A stretch of 64,000 nt of DNA from Dickeya undicola. Its GTDB lineage: Bacteria; Pseudomonadota; Gammaproteobacteria; Enterobacterales; Enterobacteriaceae. The notes below the pieces were generated by a model. It was not told the DNA's origin. It made no database searches and was given only the letters and a program-made list of their open reading frames with translations. The stretch is taken from positions 1 through 64,000 of the forward strand of contig NZ_JSYG01000037.1 of the NCBI RefSeq assembly GCF_000784735.1, in the 5' to 3' direction. This document shows, piece by piece, positions 39,250-48,663 of this stretch. Numbering within the stretch: the stretch's first letter is position 1; the number at the start of each line of letters is the position of its first letter. The translations under genes were made by a program, and so were the position numbers.

Positions 39250-39460
39250 CATCGGCTCTGTCGTCAGAAAACAAAACGGCCTGTGTCAGAAGGCACCGGC
39301 CGTTTGCTATTAAGCTGCAAATAGACCTCGCCTTCTGGCAAGGTCTCACTTACAACTTAATGCGGAATAGTCATTAAGGTTGCCTGGTAACCGAGTGCTA
39401 TTGCACTGTAATGACGATTGACCAGCGAAAAGTTACTCCCCTTTGCATTCCCAAAGATAG
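39250..39460 (-). ncRNA. yybP-ykoY manganese riboswitch (PRE) in the alx leader
   Basis: On the minus strand the leader contains CAAAGGGGAGTAAC (complement of 39432-39445), the hallmark opening of yybP-ykoY RNAs. It is followed by a conserved-looking stretch with ATCGTCATTACAG and by hairpin AGACCTTGCC-AGAA-GGCGAGGTCT (39323-39346). A terminator-like stem, AAACGGCC/GGCCGTTTT with a T-rich tail, is at 39273-39305, before alx. E. coli alx has the same type of switch. Boundaries are approximate. Confidence 0.82.
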
Positions 39461-39667
39461 GATAGTTCCTGTATAGGGTCAAACAATTCTGCTGGTCCGG
39501 TTGCTGGCGGCTTATCCCGCGATGTCATCATCGGCAATGGTGTCTGCACGCGCGGATGACATCGGCCGTTGTCATGACGAACTATTGGCGGTTAAACAGG
39601 AAAACCATTTACTGTGACGCCGTTTTAAGGGATAAACAGCGCCAGATTTTGTATTGCAGGAGAGGCC

Positions 39668-40819
39668 ATGAGCCAACTTGATCTGGAAACACATAGCCTG
39701 ACGCTGGTCCGTTACCCGCAGTCCGATCACGAGTCATCGTTACAGGCGTGGGAAGCGGCGGATGAATACCTGCTGCGGGAGTTGGCTTCGATGCCGATCG
39801 GGCCTGGTCCGCGGCTGATTTTCAATGATGCGTTTGGGGCGCTGGCTTGCGGTTTGCAGGCGCAGTCGCCTTGTTGCGTTAGTGATTCGTACCTGAGCCA
39901 ACTGGCGACCCGGCATAACCTATCGCTTAACGGGTATGAGTCAGAATCGGTCACCCTGCTGGACAGCCTGTCTGCGCTGCCAGACGCACCGGCGCTGGTG
40001 GTATTGAAAGTACCGAAAACGCTGGCGTTACTGGAGCATCAGTTACGGCAACTGCGTGAGGTGGTGACGCCGCAAACGGTGGTTATCGCTGGCGCTAAAG
40101 CACGGGATATCCATACGTCGACGCTGCAACTGTTCGAGCAGATTCTGGGGCCGACCCGCACCTCGCTGGCCTGGAAAAAGGCCCGGCTGATCCATTGCCA
40201 GCCGGAGCCGCGTTCTGTTGACGAACCGTCGGTGATGACGGTCTGGCCGCTGGACAACATGGGTGATCCTACCCACAACTATCAGATTCACAACTACGCC
40301 AATGTGTTTGCCCGCGGCGGACTGGATATCGGCGCTCGTTTTTTCATGCAGCATTTACCGCAGCAACTGGACGGCAAGATTGTCGATCTGGGCTGCGGCA
40401 ATGGTGTCATCGGCCTGGCCGCGCTGGTACAGAACCCACAAGCTTATGTCAGCTTTTTCGACGAGTCTTATATGGCGGTGGCTTCCAGCCGACACAATGT
40501 GGAGTTCAACCGGCCGCAGGATATGGCGCGCAGCAGCTTTGTGGTGAACCATGCGCTGGCGGGTGTCGGGCAGGACAGCCTACAAGCGGTGCTGTGCAAT
40601 CCGCCGTTCCATCAGCAACAGGCGATTACTGATGATATCGCCTGGCAGATGTTCCACGATGCACGCCGCTGTCTGACCGTCGGCGGAGAGTTACGGATCG
40701 TCGGCAACCGCCATCTGGACTACTTCCACAAACTGAAGCGGCTGTTCGGCAATTGCGAAAACGTTGCCAGCAATGCGAAGTTCGTCGTGCTGCGAGCGGT
40801 GAAAACCCGCAGTCGCTAA
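39668..40819 (+). CDS. rlmG: 23S rRNA (guanine-1835 N2)-methyltransferase RlmG
   Basis: A 383-residue S-adenosylmethionine-dependent enzyme methylating G1835 of 23S rRNA. The N-terminal non-catalytic half is followed by a C-terminal class I methyltransferase domain with the SAM motif [15 protein letters not shown] and the catalytic NPPF motif ([10 protein letters not shown]). It matches E. coli RlmG (YgjO) along its length. AGGAGAGGCC precedes the ATG. It is the last conserved-order gene before the accessory region. Confidence 0.95.
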   Translation: MSQLDLETHSLTLVRYPQSDHESSLQAWEAADEYLLRELASMPIGPGPRLIFNDAFGALACGLQAQSPCCVSDSYLSQLATRHNLSLNGYESESVTLLDSLSALPDAPALVVLKVPKTLALLEHQLRQLREVVTPQTVVIAGAKARDIHTSTLQLFEQILGPTRTSLAWKKARLIHCQPEPRSVDEPSVMTVWPLDNMGDPTHNYQIHNYANVFARGGLDIGARFFMQHLPQQLDGKIVDLGCGNGVIGLAALVQNPQAYVSFFDESYMAVASSRHNVEFNRPQDMARSSFVVNHALAGVGQDSLQAVLCNPPFHQQQAITDDIAWQMFHDARRCLTVGGELRIVGNRHLDYFHKLKRLFGNCENVASNAKFVVLRAVKTRSR

Positions 40820-40899
40820 GCGGTGGCGTCTCGCATGACATTTGTTGTCGTGCGGGACTGTCATTATAATCCGCAGGTTACGTCAGCGAAGGAACCCCT

Positions 40900-41196
40900 A
40901 TGTGTATCGAAGAGTTGGAAGCGCGGTTGGACAGCGCGTTGCAGGCATTGGAAGCCAGCGTCAGCCGACAGCAACAGATCTGGCAGCGCGACTATCAGCA
41001 TTTTCACTTGCAACTGGTGCAGGCGCGCCAGCGCGAAGCGGATTTGTGCGCCAGAATCAATGAGCTGGTGACACGGGTCAACATGATGGATGAATCTCCT
41101 GAACGTAATCCGTTGCTGCAGAAAATCAACCTGATCCGCGCTCACCTTGATGCGCTAGCCAACGAAGCCGCCGCGTTTTATCGTTCTCTGCCCTGA
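40900..41196 (+). CDS. Hypothetical coiled-coil protein
   Basis: A 98-residue, largely alpha-helical, charged protein (EELEARLDSALQALEASVSRQQQIWQRDYQHF...). It has no signal peptide or membrane segment. The pattern faintly recalls the N-terminal half of primosomal protein PriC, but the C-terminal half of PriC is absent and the resemblance may be only helical composition. A GGAAC sequence lies before the ATG, and a terminator overlaps its end, so it is probably expressed. Confidence 0.65.
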   Translation: MCIEELEARLDSALQALEASVSRQQQIWQRDYQHFHLQLVQARQREADLCARINELVTRVNMMDESPERNPLLQKINLIRAHLDALANEAAAFYRSLP

Positions 41197-41210
41197 CGAG
41201 TGGTCAGGGC
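41190..41210 (+). terminator. Terminator overlapping the end of the 98-aa gene
   Basis: GCCCTGAC and GTCAGGGC form an 8-bp stem that includes the stop codon, with a T-rich stretch starting about 6 bp later. Confidence 0.65.
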
Positions 41211-41483
41211 CGAACTGTTTTATTTTCGGTATTATTATTTTTGTTAATTATATTTGTTTTTATTTTCCTGTCGAAATTGATATCTCATTTATAATTTAAT
41301 TATCTTCTTTGCCATTCGTCTTTTTTGTGTTTGTTTTATTTAAAGAAATTATATTGGCCGTTGTGTGGCAGATGGGCCAATACCAAAACAATGAGCATTA
41401 TAAATTCCTGTTGTAGGGTGAATATGTCTGAAACATCAGGCAAGGAAAAAGAGAATTCCTCTCTTTTTATTCATTCATCTACA
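41211..41483. promoter_or_regulatory. AT-rich region upstream of the pectin lyase gene
   Basis: This 273-bp stretch is very AT-rich and presumably holds the pectin lyase promoter. A short CTGA-N4-TCAG repeat is near 41429-41440. I found no clear KdgR box (TGAAA-N6-TTTCA type). Confidence 0.35.
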
Positions 41484-41593
41484 CCCTAAATAATTCGAGT
41501 TACAGAAAGTCAGCAACCGAGTACATTCTCGTGAGCTTATTCTGGTAAGTCTCTGGGGTAAGCCAACACACCTGTAACTTGAAGTATGGCGGG
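41484..41593. repeat. Dispersed palindromic repeat, copy 3
   Basis: The 110-bp copy reads TAAATAATTCGAGTTACAG at its left end and CCTGTAACTTGAAGTATGGCGGG at its right, in the orientation of copy 2. It ends 22 bp before the pectin lyase start, so it must be transcribed as part of the leader if the promoter lies upstream. Confidence 0.82.
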
Positions 41594-41615
41594 ATATTTC
41601 GACAGGAGTATTATT

Positions 41616-42563
41616 ATGGCCTATCCAACTACAGGTACATCCGGTATGGTCGGTTTTGCAAAATCGGGCAGTACTACCGGCGGCACCGGCGGCACCGTGG
41701 TTTCGATTACCAGTCTGAGCGACCTGCAAACCCATGTGGCGGGAACGGATGCGAAAATTCTGGTGATTAATGCCAATATCAGCGCCAGTTCATTAACCAA
41801 GGTATCGCTGGGAGCGAATAAATCGATTATTGGTTCTTATAGCAGTAATACGCTGACCAATATTCATTTTCGCAGCACGTCGAGTTCGAAGAATATTATT
41901 TTTCAAAACCTGACGTTTAAACACACCAGCACTATCAACGGTAATGACGATATTCAGATTTACCTCACGCACGGCAATAAATACTGGCTGGATCATCTCA
42001 CCTTCCCCGGACACGATTATACGCTGACCGACGGTGGGCTGGATAAGCTGATTTATATCGGAGAAAAAGCCGATTACATCACCATCAGTAATTGCCTGTT
42101 TAAAAACCATGAATACGGATTGATCTTCGGTTATCCGCAGGACGGCAGCAGCAATGGTGCCACCTACGACGGTTACCCGCACCTGACTATTTGCCACTGC
42201 TATTTCAGCAATATCTACGTGCGCGCGCCGGGGTTGATGCGTTATGGCTATTACCACGCCTATAACAACTTCATCGACAAATACCAACTGGGGTTCACAC
42301 TGGCGCAGAATGCCAAGATTGTGTCCGAATATAACTATTTTGGCACCACCACCAGCAGCAACAAAGGGATGCTGGACGACAAAGGGAATGGGACGTTTAC
42401 CGATACCGGTAGCACACCGTCTATTACCAACCAAACCTCGTCGGCCAGCAAGTGGACGCCGTCTTCCAATTACAGCTATACGCTGAAGACGGTTTCTGAG
42501 GCCAAAACCTTTACCCAGAAATACGCCGGGGTACAAAGCAGTAGCCTGACTTTCGGCGGATAA
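41616..42563 (+). CDS. pnl: Pectin lyase (polysaccharide lyase family 1)
   Basis: A 315-residue enzyme that cleaves highly methylated pectin by beta-elimination. It follows the Pectobacterium Pnl pattern from the start (MAYPTTGTSGMVGFAKSGS): FQNLTFKHTS, a DD pair at IQIY, YWLDHLTFPGHDY, LDKLIYIGEKADYITISNCLFKNHEYGLIFGYP, and VRAPGLMRYGYYHAYNNF with the catalytic-type arginine. These are the parallel beta-helix motifs of family 1. The ATG at 41616 is chosen because AGGAG lies 6 bp upstream and homologues begin there. No signal peptide is present, as in other bacterial pectin lyases of this type, so the export route is not obvious. Confidence 0.92.
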   Translation: MAYPTTGTSGMVGFAKSGSTTGGTGGTVVSITSLSDLQTHVAGTDAKILVINANISASSLTKVSLGANKSIIGSYSSNTLTNIHFRSTSSSKNIIFQNLTFKHTSTINGNDDIQIYLTHGNKYWLDHLTFPGHDYTLTDGGLDKLIYIGEKADYITISNCLFKNHEYGLIFGYPQDGSSNGATYDGYPHLTICHCYFSNIYVRAPGLMRYGYYHAYNNFIDKYQLGFTLAQNAKIVSEYNYFGTTTSSNKGMLDDKGNGTFTDTGSTPSITNQTSSASKWTPSSNYSYTLKTVSEAKTFTQKYAGVQSSSLTFGG

Positions 42564-42569
42564 GCAATC

Positions 42570-42595
42570 AAAACGGGCTGGCGACAGCCCGTTTT
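42570..42595 (+). terminator. Pectin lyase terminator
   Basis: AAAACGGGCTG and CAGCCCGTTTT form an 11-bp stem with a 4-nt loop, directly after the stop codon. Confidence 0.92.
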
Positions 42596-42707
42596 ACGCA
42601 TTACCTGATAGCGCAATGCCGGGTAGCTCAACACCTGATTGCTCACCTCTTGAACACGCCAGGTCTTAACGCTAAGGTAAGCGCCTCTCAGTTACCCAGG
42701 TTCAACC

Positions 42708-43298
42708 ATGATTACCCTCGCGCTCATCGACGATCACCTTATTGTCCGTTCCGGTTTTGCCCAACTGCTGGGGCTTGAGCCTGATATGCAGGTGGTGGGG
42801 GAATTCGGCTCCGGGCGCGAGGCGCTCGCCGGGTTGCCGGGGCGGGGCGTGCAGGTGTGTATCTGCGATATTTCGATGCCGGAGCTTTCCGGGCTTGAAC
42901 TGCTCAGTCAACTACCCAAAGGCATGGCGGTGATTATGCTGTCGGTGCACGACAGCCCGGCGTTGATTGAACAGGCGCTGAACGCCGGGGCACGCGGTTT
43001 TCTCTCTAAACGCTGTAGCCCTGATGAGCTGATTGCGGCGGTGCGCACTGTCGCGGGCGGCGGCTGCTACCTGACGCCAGATATTGCCCTGAAACTGGCG
43101 TCGGGGCGGCGAGATCCGTTGACGCGTCGTGAGCGTCAGGTGGCGGAAAAGCTGGCGCAGGGATTGGCGGTGAAAGCCATTGCCGCCGAACTGGGGTTGT
43201 CGCCGAAAACGGTACACGTTCACCGGGCCAACCTGATGGAAAAACTGGGCGTCAGCAACGACGTAGAGTTGGCTCGCCGCATGTTTGATGGCTGGTGA
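42708..43298 (+). CDS. uhpA: Response regulator UhpA
   Basis: A 196-residue NarL/FixJ-type response regulator activating uhpT. The receiver domain has acidic pocket residues (LIDDH), phosphoacceptor Asp in [12 protein letters not shown] and the switch lysine SKRCSPDEL. The output LuxR-type HTH is [38 protein letters not shown]. It is nearly identical to E. coli UhpA. Its stop codon overlaps the uhpB start. Confidence 0.97.
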   Translation: MITLALIDDHLIVRSGFAQLLGLEPDMQVVGEFGSGREALAGLPGRGVQVCICDISMPELSGLELLSQLPKGMAVIMLSVHDSPALIEQALNAGARGFLSKRCSPDELIAAVRTVAGGGCYLTPDIALKLASGRRDPLTRRERQVAEKLAQGLAVKAIAAELGLSPKTVHVHRANLMEKLGVSNDVELARRMFDGW

Positions 43299-44809
43299 TG
43301 CGCCCGATTGCTACCTGGCTTATCGCCGCCTTCGCCAGCTGTTTTATCTTCTGTGCCGCGTGGTTTTGCCTGTGGAGCATCAGCCTGCATCTGGTGACGC
43401 GCCCGGATCTGGCCGCGCTGCTGTTTCCTTTCGGCCTGCGGCTGGGGCTGATGTTGCAATCTCCGCGCCGTTTCTGGCCGGTGCTGCTGGGCAGCGAGTG
43501 GCTGCTTCTGGTCTGGCTGGCGAAGGAAGTGGCGCTGGCGCATTTGCCGCTGCTGTTGACGGGTAGCGTGCTGGCGCTGCTGCCGGTGATACTGTCATCA
43601 CGGCGGGCGCGTCAGGATGACTGGCACACATTGCTGTGGCAGGGCGGTGCGCTGATTGCAGCGGCGTTGCTGCAATCTTTGCCGTGGCTTGGCCGCAGCG
43701 AGGACGCGCTCACAGTACTGCTGCTGACCCTCACTGGCGGGCTGACACTTTCACCCACCTGTTTGCTGATCTGGCACTACCTATCCAGCTCAACCTGGCT
43801 GCCGCTCGGGCCGTCGCTGGTGTCCCAGCCGGTGAACTGGCGCGGGCGTCATCTGCTCTGGTATCTGCTGCTGTTTGTGGTGAGCCTGTGGTTGCAGCTT
43901 GGGTTGCCAACGGAGCTGGCGCGTTTTACCCCGTTCTGTCTGGCGCTGCCGATCATTGCGCTCGCCTGGCACTATGGCTGGCAAGGCGCGCTGATCGCCA
44001 CACTGATGAACGCCATCGCGCTGATCGCCAGTCAAACCTGGCACGAACATCCGGTGGATTTGTTGCTGTCGTTGCTGGCTCAGAGCCTGACCGGGCTGCT
44101 GCTCGGTGCGGGTATCCAACGCTTGCGCGAGCTTAACCTGTCGCTGCAAAACCAACTGGTGCGCAACCGTCGTCTGGCGGAGCGATTGCTGGCGACGGAG
44201 GAATACGTGCGGCGTGATGTCGCTCGCGAGTTGCATGACGACATCGGCCAGACCATCACCGCCATTCGCACGCAGGCGGGCATTCTGCAACGGCTGGCAC
44301 CGGAAAACCGCAATGTGCGGCAGAGTGGCGCGCTCATCGAGCAGTTATCGCTCGGGGTGTATGACTCGGTGCGACGCTTGATGGGCCGCTTGCGTCCGCG
44401 TCAATTGGACGATCTCACTCTGGAACAGGCGGTGCGTTCTTTGATGCGTGAAATGGAGCTGGATGCGCACGGCATCGTTAGCCATCTCACCTGGCAGATT
44501 GATGAAGCTTCACTCGGCGAAGGGCTGAGGGTAACGCTATTTCGTGTGTGCCAGGAAGGACTGAACAATGTTGTGAAACACGCCAACGCCAGCGCGGTGA
44601 CGTTGCAGGTCTGGCAGCAGGATGAACGGCTGACATTGGTGATCGAGGACGACGGTGGCGGGCTGCCGCCGGGTTCCGGTGCGGAAGGTTTTGGCTTACT
44701 CGGGATGCGCGAGCGCGTCACCGCGCTGGGCGGCACCTTGCAGCTTTCCTGTACTCACGGCACCCGTTTAACCGTTAGCTTGCCGCTGCCAGTCCGTGAG
44801 GAGTCTTGA
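43298..44809 (+). CDS. uhpB: Sensor histidine kinase UhpB
   Basis: A 503-residue membrane histidine kinase. About eight N-terminal membrane helices are followed by the dimerisation/phosphoacceptor region ([24 protein letters not shown]) and an ATPase domain ([41 protein letters not shown]). It phosphorylates UhpA when UhpC senses external glucose-6-phosphate. The ATG at 43298 overlaps the uhpA stop by one base, so translation is coupled. Confidence 0.95.
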   Translation: MRPIATWLIAAFASCFIFCAAWFCLWSISLHLVTRPDLAALLFPFGLRLGLMLQSPRRFWPVLLGSEWLLLVWLAKEVALAHLPLLLTGSVLALLPVILSSRRARQDDWHTLLWQGGALIAAALLQSLPWLGRSEDALTVLLLTLTGGLTLSPTCLLIWHYLSSSTWLPLGPSLVSQPVNWRGRHLLWYLLLFVVSLWLQLGLPTELARFTPFCLALPIIALAWHYGWQGALIATLMNAIALIASQTWHEHPVDLLLSLLAQSLTGLLLGAGIQRLRELNLSLQNQLVRNRRLAERLLATEEYVRRDVARELHDDIGQTITAIRTQAGILQRLAPENRNVRQSGALIEQLSLGVYDSVRRLMGRLRPRQLDDLTLEQAVRSLMREMELDAHGIVSHLTWQIDEASLGEGLRVTLFRVCQEGLNNVVKHANASAVTLQVWQQDERLTLVIEDDGGGLPPGSGAEGFGLLGMRERVTALGGTLQLSCTHGTRLTVSLPLPVREES

Positions 44810-46155
44810 TGTCCGGCTTTCTGAACATGAGTTTCCTTAAAATTCCTGCCAGCGTGCCGCCGTTGGTCGATCGTCAGGCGATTGATGAAACCTACCGTTA
44901 CTGGCGTCGGCATATTCTGCTGACGTTGTATGTGGGCTATGCGCTGTTCTACTTCACCCGTAAGAGTTTTAACGCCGCTGTGCCGGAAATCCTCGCCAGT
45001 GGGTTGATGGCGCGTACCGATATCGGGCTGCTGGCGACGTTGTTTTATGTGACTTACGGCGCGTCGAAATTCCTCTCCGGCATTGTGAGCGACCGTTCCA
45101 ACGCCCGCTACTTTATGGGGATTGGCCTGCTGGCGACCGGCGTGGTGAATATTCTGTTTGGCTTTTCCTCGTCGCTGTGGGCTTTCGCCTCGTTGTGGAT
45201 GGCAAACGCCTTTTTCCAGGGCTGGGGCGCACCGGTGTGCGCCAGGCTACTCACCAGTTGGTATTCGCGTACCGAACGCGGTGGCTGGTGGGCATTGTGG
45301 AATACCGCGCATAACGTGGGTGGCGCGCTGATCCCGATGGTGGTGGGGGCGGCGGCGCTGCATTACGGCTGGCGTGCCGGGATGATGATAGCCGGTGTGC
45401 TGGCGATCGTCGCCGGGCTGTTTTTATGCTGGCGATTGCGCGACAAGCCGCCCACGCTCGGCTTGCCGAGCGTGGGCGAGTGGCGTCAGGATGCGCTGGA
45501 GATCGCCCAGCAGCAGGAAGGGGCCGGGTTGTCGCGTCGGGAAATCCTGCATAAATACGTGTTCACTAACCCCTATATCTGGCTGCTGGCTTGCAGCTAT
45601 GTGCTGGTGTACGTGGTGCGTGCCGCGATTAACGACTGGGGCAATCTCTACATGTCGGAAACGCTGGGGGTCGATCTGGTAACGGCTAACTCGGCGGTGA
45701 CCATGTTCGAACTGGGCGGATTTATCGGCGCGCTGGTGGCGGGGTGGGGGTCGGACAAGCTGTTTAACGGCAATCGAGGCCCGATGAACCTGATCTTCGC
45801 CGCCGGTATCTTGCTGTCCGTCGGTTCATTGTGGTTGATGCCGTTCGCCAGCTACGTGATGCAGGCAGCCTGCTTCTTCACCACCGGTTTCTTCGTTTTC
45901 GGCCCGCAAATGTTGATAGGCATGGCTGCGGCCGAATGCTCCCACAAAGACGCTGCCGGTGCTGCCACCGGATTTGTGGGGCTGTTTGCCTATCTTGGCG
46001 CGTCGCTGTCCGGCTGGCCGCTGGCACGCATCATGGATGTGTGGCATTGGACCGGATTTTTCGCGGTGATCGCCGTGGCGGCCGGTACGTCGGCGTTGTT
46101 GCTGTTACCTTTCCTGCGCGCTTCGTCGCCGCGCACTGAAAACGAAACGACGTGA
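44809..46155 (+). CDS. uhpC: Hexose-phosphate sensor UhpC
   Basis: A 448-residue major-facilitator protein that acts as the glucose-6-phosphate receptor for UhpB. It has 12 helices and is close to E. coli UhpC (YWRRHILLTLYVGYALFYFTRKSFNAAVPEIL; GPMNLIFAAGILLSVGSLWLMPFASYVMQA). The ATG at 44809 overlaps the uhpB stop codon and has GAGGAG upstream. An alternative ATG at 44827 would be closer to the E. coli length. Confidence 0.95.
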   Translation: MSGFLNMSFLKIPASVPPLVDRQAIDETYRYWRRHILLTLYVGYALFYFTRKSFNAAVPEILASGLMARTDIGLLATLFYVTYGASKFLSGIVSDRSNARYFMGIGLLATGVVNILFGFSSSLWAFASLWMANAFFQGWGAPVCARLLTSWYSRTERGGWWALWNTAHNVGGALIPMVVGAAALHYGWRAGMMIAGVLAIVAGLFLCWRLRDKPPTLGLPSVGEWRQDALEIAQQQEGAGLSRREILHKYVFTNPYIWLLACSYVLVYVVRAAINDWGNLYMSETLGVDLVTANSAVTMFELGGFIGALVAGWGSDKLFNGNRGPMNLIFAAGILLSVGSLWLMPFASYVMQAACFFTTGFFVFGPQMLIGMAAAECSHKDAAGAATGFVGLFAYLGASLSGWPLARIMDVWHWTGFFAVIAVAAGTSALLLLPFLRASSPRTENETT

Positions 46156-46191
46156 TTCGCTTCACCCTTTTGTGCTGCTGTCGTGAAAACC

Positions 46192-46204
46192 AGGAAAATT
46201 TCCT
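46192..46204. promoter_or_regulatory. Palindrome upstream of uhpT, candidate UhpA site
   Basis: AGGAAAATTTCCT is a 13-bp palindrome about 120 bp upstream of uhpT, a suitable place for the activator. Assignment to UhpA is by position only. Confidence 0.35.
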
Positions 46205-46228
46205 AGTTTAAGCAGGACGTTCCCTCAG

Positions 46229-46250
46229 GCCCGTAATGACCGGGCTTTTT
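46229..46250 (+). terminator. Terminator between uhpC and uhpT
   Basis: GCCCG-TAATGAC-CGGGC is followed by five T. It ends uhpABC transcripts, or attenuates uhpT if its promoter lies upstream of it. Confidence 0.75.
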
Positions 46251-46324
46251 ACAATACAGGTACAACAAGGCCCAGGCGGGCATTCTAAGGCCACAGGCCG
46301 TTTTGTCCTGTAAGAGGAAACCTC

Positions 46325-47716
46325 ATGCTCAACTTTTTAAACCAGGTGCGTAAACCAACGCTGGAACTGTCGCTCGATGTGCGGCGCAAAATGTGGTTCA
46401 AGCCGTTCATGCAGTCTTATCTGGTGGTGTTCATCGGCTACCTGACCATGTACCTGATCCGTAAGAACTTCAATATCGCGCAGAACGACATGATCAGTAC
46501 CTACGGGTTGAGCATGACGCAGCTTGGCATGATTGGCCTTGGTTTTTCGATAACCTACGGTGTCGGGAAAACGCTGGTGTCCTACTATGCGGACGGCAAA
46601 AACACCAAGCAGTTCCTGCCGTTTATGCTGATCCTTTCTGCTATCTGTATGTTGGGCTTCAGCGCCAGCATGGGAACGGGGTCTGTCAGCCTGTTTTTGA
46701 TGATCGCGTTTTATGCATTGAGTGGCTTTTTCCAGAGCACTGGCGGGTCGTGCAGCTACTCCACCATCACTAAGTGGACGCCACGCCGCAAACGCGGCAC
46801 CTACCTGGGGTTGTGGAACATTTCCCATAACCTCGGCGGTGCGGGTGCGGCGGGTGTCGCGCTGTTCGGTGCTAACTACCTGTTCGACGGTCACGTGGTC
46901 GGGATGTTTATCTTCCCGTCGATCATCGCGCTGATTGTCGGGTTTATCGGCCTGCGTTTTGGCAGCGACTCCCCGGAAGCCTACGGGTTGGGGAAAGCCG
47001 AAGAGCTGTTTGACGAGGCTATCTCCGAAGAAGACAAGGAGACGGAAGACGGCAGCATGACCAAATGGCAGATCTTTGTTGAGTATGTGCTGAAAAACAA
47101 AGTGATTTGGCTGCTGTGCTTCTCCAACATCTTTCTGTACGTGGTACGTATCGGCATCGACCAGTGGTCCACGGTTTACGCCTATCAGGAGCTGAAACTG
47201 CCGAAGACGGTGGCGATTCAGGGCTTTACCCTGTTTGAGGCTGGTGCGCTGGTGGGCACGCTATTGTGGGGCTGGCTGTCGGATCTTGCTAACGGACGCC
47301 GTGGATTGGTGGCCTGCGTCGCGCTGGCGTTGATCATCGTGACGCTTGGCGTTTATCAACACGCCAGTAACCAGTATGTTTATCTGTCGTCGCTGTTTGC
47401 ACTGGGCTTTTTGGTGTTCGGCCCGCAGTTGCTGATTGGCGTGGCCGCTGTCGGTTTTGTGCCGAAGAAAGCCATCAGCGCCGCTGACGGTATCAAAGGC
47501 ACCTTCGCCTATCTGATTGGCGACAGCTTCGCCAAGCTGGGGCTGGGGATGATCGCCGACGGCACCCCGATCTTTGGGCTGACTGGCTGGGCAGGCACCT
47601 TTGCTGCGCTGGATGCCGCCGCGATCGGTTGTATCTGCCTGATGGCGATGGTGGCGGTGATGGAAGAGCGCAAAATTCGCCGTGAAAAACGTCTGCGTCA
47701 GGCACAAACCGCCTGA
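46325..47716 (+). CDS. uhpT: Hexose-6-phosphate:phosphate antiporter UhpT
   Basis: A 463-residue major-facilitator antiporter exchanging external hexose phosphates for internal phosphate. It has 12 helices; conserved stretches are [53 protein letters not shown] and [23 protein letters not shown]. It is also the usual entry route for fosfomycin. It has its own upstream control region after uhpABC. Confidence 0.97.
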   Translation: MLNFLNQVRKPTLELSLDVRRKMWFKPFMQSYLVVFIGYLTMYLIRKNFNIAQNDMISTYGLSMTQLGMIGLGFSITYGVGKTLVSYYADGKNTKQFLPFMLILSAICMLGFSASMGTGSVSLFLMIAFYALSGFFQSTGGSCSYSTITKWTPRRKRGTYLGLWNISHNLGGAGAAGVALFGANYLFDGHVVGMFIFPSIIALIVGFIGLRFGSDSPEAYGLGKAEELFDEAISEEDKETEDGSMTKWQIFVEYVLKNKVIWLLCFSNIFLYVVRIGIDQWSTVYAYQELKLPKTVAIQGFTLFEAGALVGTLLWGWLSDLANGRRGLVACVALALIIVTLGVYQHASNQYVYLSSLFALGFLVFGPQLLIGVAAVGFVPKKAISAADGIKGTFAYLIGDSFAKLGLGMIADGTPIFGLTGWAGTFAALDAAAIGCICLMAMVAVMEERKIRREKRLRQAQTA

Positions 47717-47723
47717 TGATCTT

Positions 47724-47748
47724 CGCCTCCGGCGGTGTGCCGGAGGCG
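47724..47748 (+). terminator. Hairpin after uhpT
   Basis: CGCCTCCGGC and GCCGGAGGCG form a perfect 10-bp stem with a 5-nt loop just after the stop codon; the T tract is missing. Confidence 0.6.
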
Positions 47749-47966
47749 ATTGCGGGCAACGTTGGCTGGTCAAACACTTCCGATTTTGTCGGCTTCTTAC
47801 GGAATATTTCCGCTTTCTCCACAATTGGCGCAATTGTGAATATCTCCCTTGCAAAGCTTTACCCTGACCCACGGTTAACTGAAGTTCACAGGCCTATACT
47901 CCATCGCAAAGGTTGACGCACACCGGTGCGTTAATAATTAAAAACCGTAACGTGAAGGAAGGTCTT

Positions 47967-48434
47967 ATGTCTAAATTAACTGCTATTGTGATTGCCTCTG
48001 CGCTGGCGCTGGGTAGTGCCGGGTTTGCCTACGCTCAGGACAATACCCCGCCGGATCAGGGCGCACGCATGATGAAACATCATGACGGTGAGCGCGGCAT
48101 GGAACATAACATGATGTTCAAAGGGTTGAATCTGACCGATGAACAGCGCCAGAAAATGCGCGACATCATGGAGAATGCTAAGCAGGACCGCGAACGGCCG
48201 TCAGCTGAAGAGCGTACTGAATGGCATAACCTGATTGCTGCCGACAGCTTTGATCAAACCAAAGCCGAAGCGGTAACCAACAAAATGGCTGAAACCAGCA
48301 AAGCCCATATGCTGAAACGTCTGGAAATTCAGAACAAGATGTACAACGTACTGACGCCGGAACAGAAAAAGCAGTTCAACGATAACTTTGCCAAACACCT
48401 GAAAGAACCGGCACCGGCCAAAGCGCCGCAGTAA
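47967..48434 (+). CDS. Spy/CpxP-family periplasmic chaperone
   Basis: A 155-residue exported protein. The signal peptide (residues 1-23) ends AYA before QDN. The mature part is helical and methionine-rich, with two LTxxQ motifs: LTDEQRQKMRDIM and LTPEQKKQFNDNF. Spy acts as an ATP-independent chaperone and CpxP damps the Cpx sensor; the architecture fits Spy slightly better. The start at 47967 has AAGGAAGG upstream. Regulation by Cpx or Bae is likely by family, but no clear box was found. Confidence 0.85.
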   Translation: MSKLTAIVIASALALGSAGFAYAQDNTPPDQGARMMKHHDGERGMEHNMMFKGLNLTDEQRQKMRDIMENAKQDRERPSAEERTEWHNLIAADSFDQTKAEAVTNKMAETSKAHMLKRLEIQNKMYNVLTPEQKKQFNDNFAKHLKEPAPAKAPQ

Positions 48435-48456
48435 CCGCCGAGCCTGACATAACCGG

Positions 48457-48482
48457 AACGCGCCTGTTGGCGCGTTCTGTCT
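48457..48482 (+). terminator. Terminator after the spy-like gene
   Basis: AACGCGCC and GGCGCGTT form an 8-bp stem with a 4-nt loop, followed by CTGTCTTT. Confidence 0.7.
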
Positions 48483-48663
48483 TTATCGCTATTGATGGCG
48501 TTATCGTTGTGTTGGAGTTGTCTCCACCCGCCAGGCTGACTGACCAAGACGGTGCTTTGGGCTGATCTCTTGCGCTCAGACAGTTTTTCTCCACTCCGCA
48601 CTTTTCAATCGCCCGTTCTTGCTCTATCAATAGCGCGTCATTGTGATTCATGGAGTACGGCTC

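Noticed and set aside
41211..41490. A KdgR box for the pectin lyase gene
   Set aside because: No sequence with both TGAAA-type and TTTCA-type arms at the right spacing was found; the CTGA-N4-TCAG repeat is too short.
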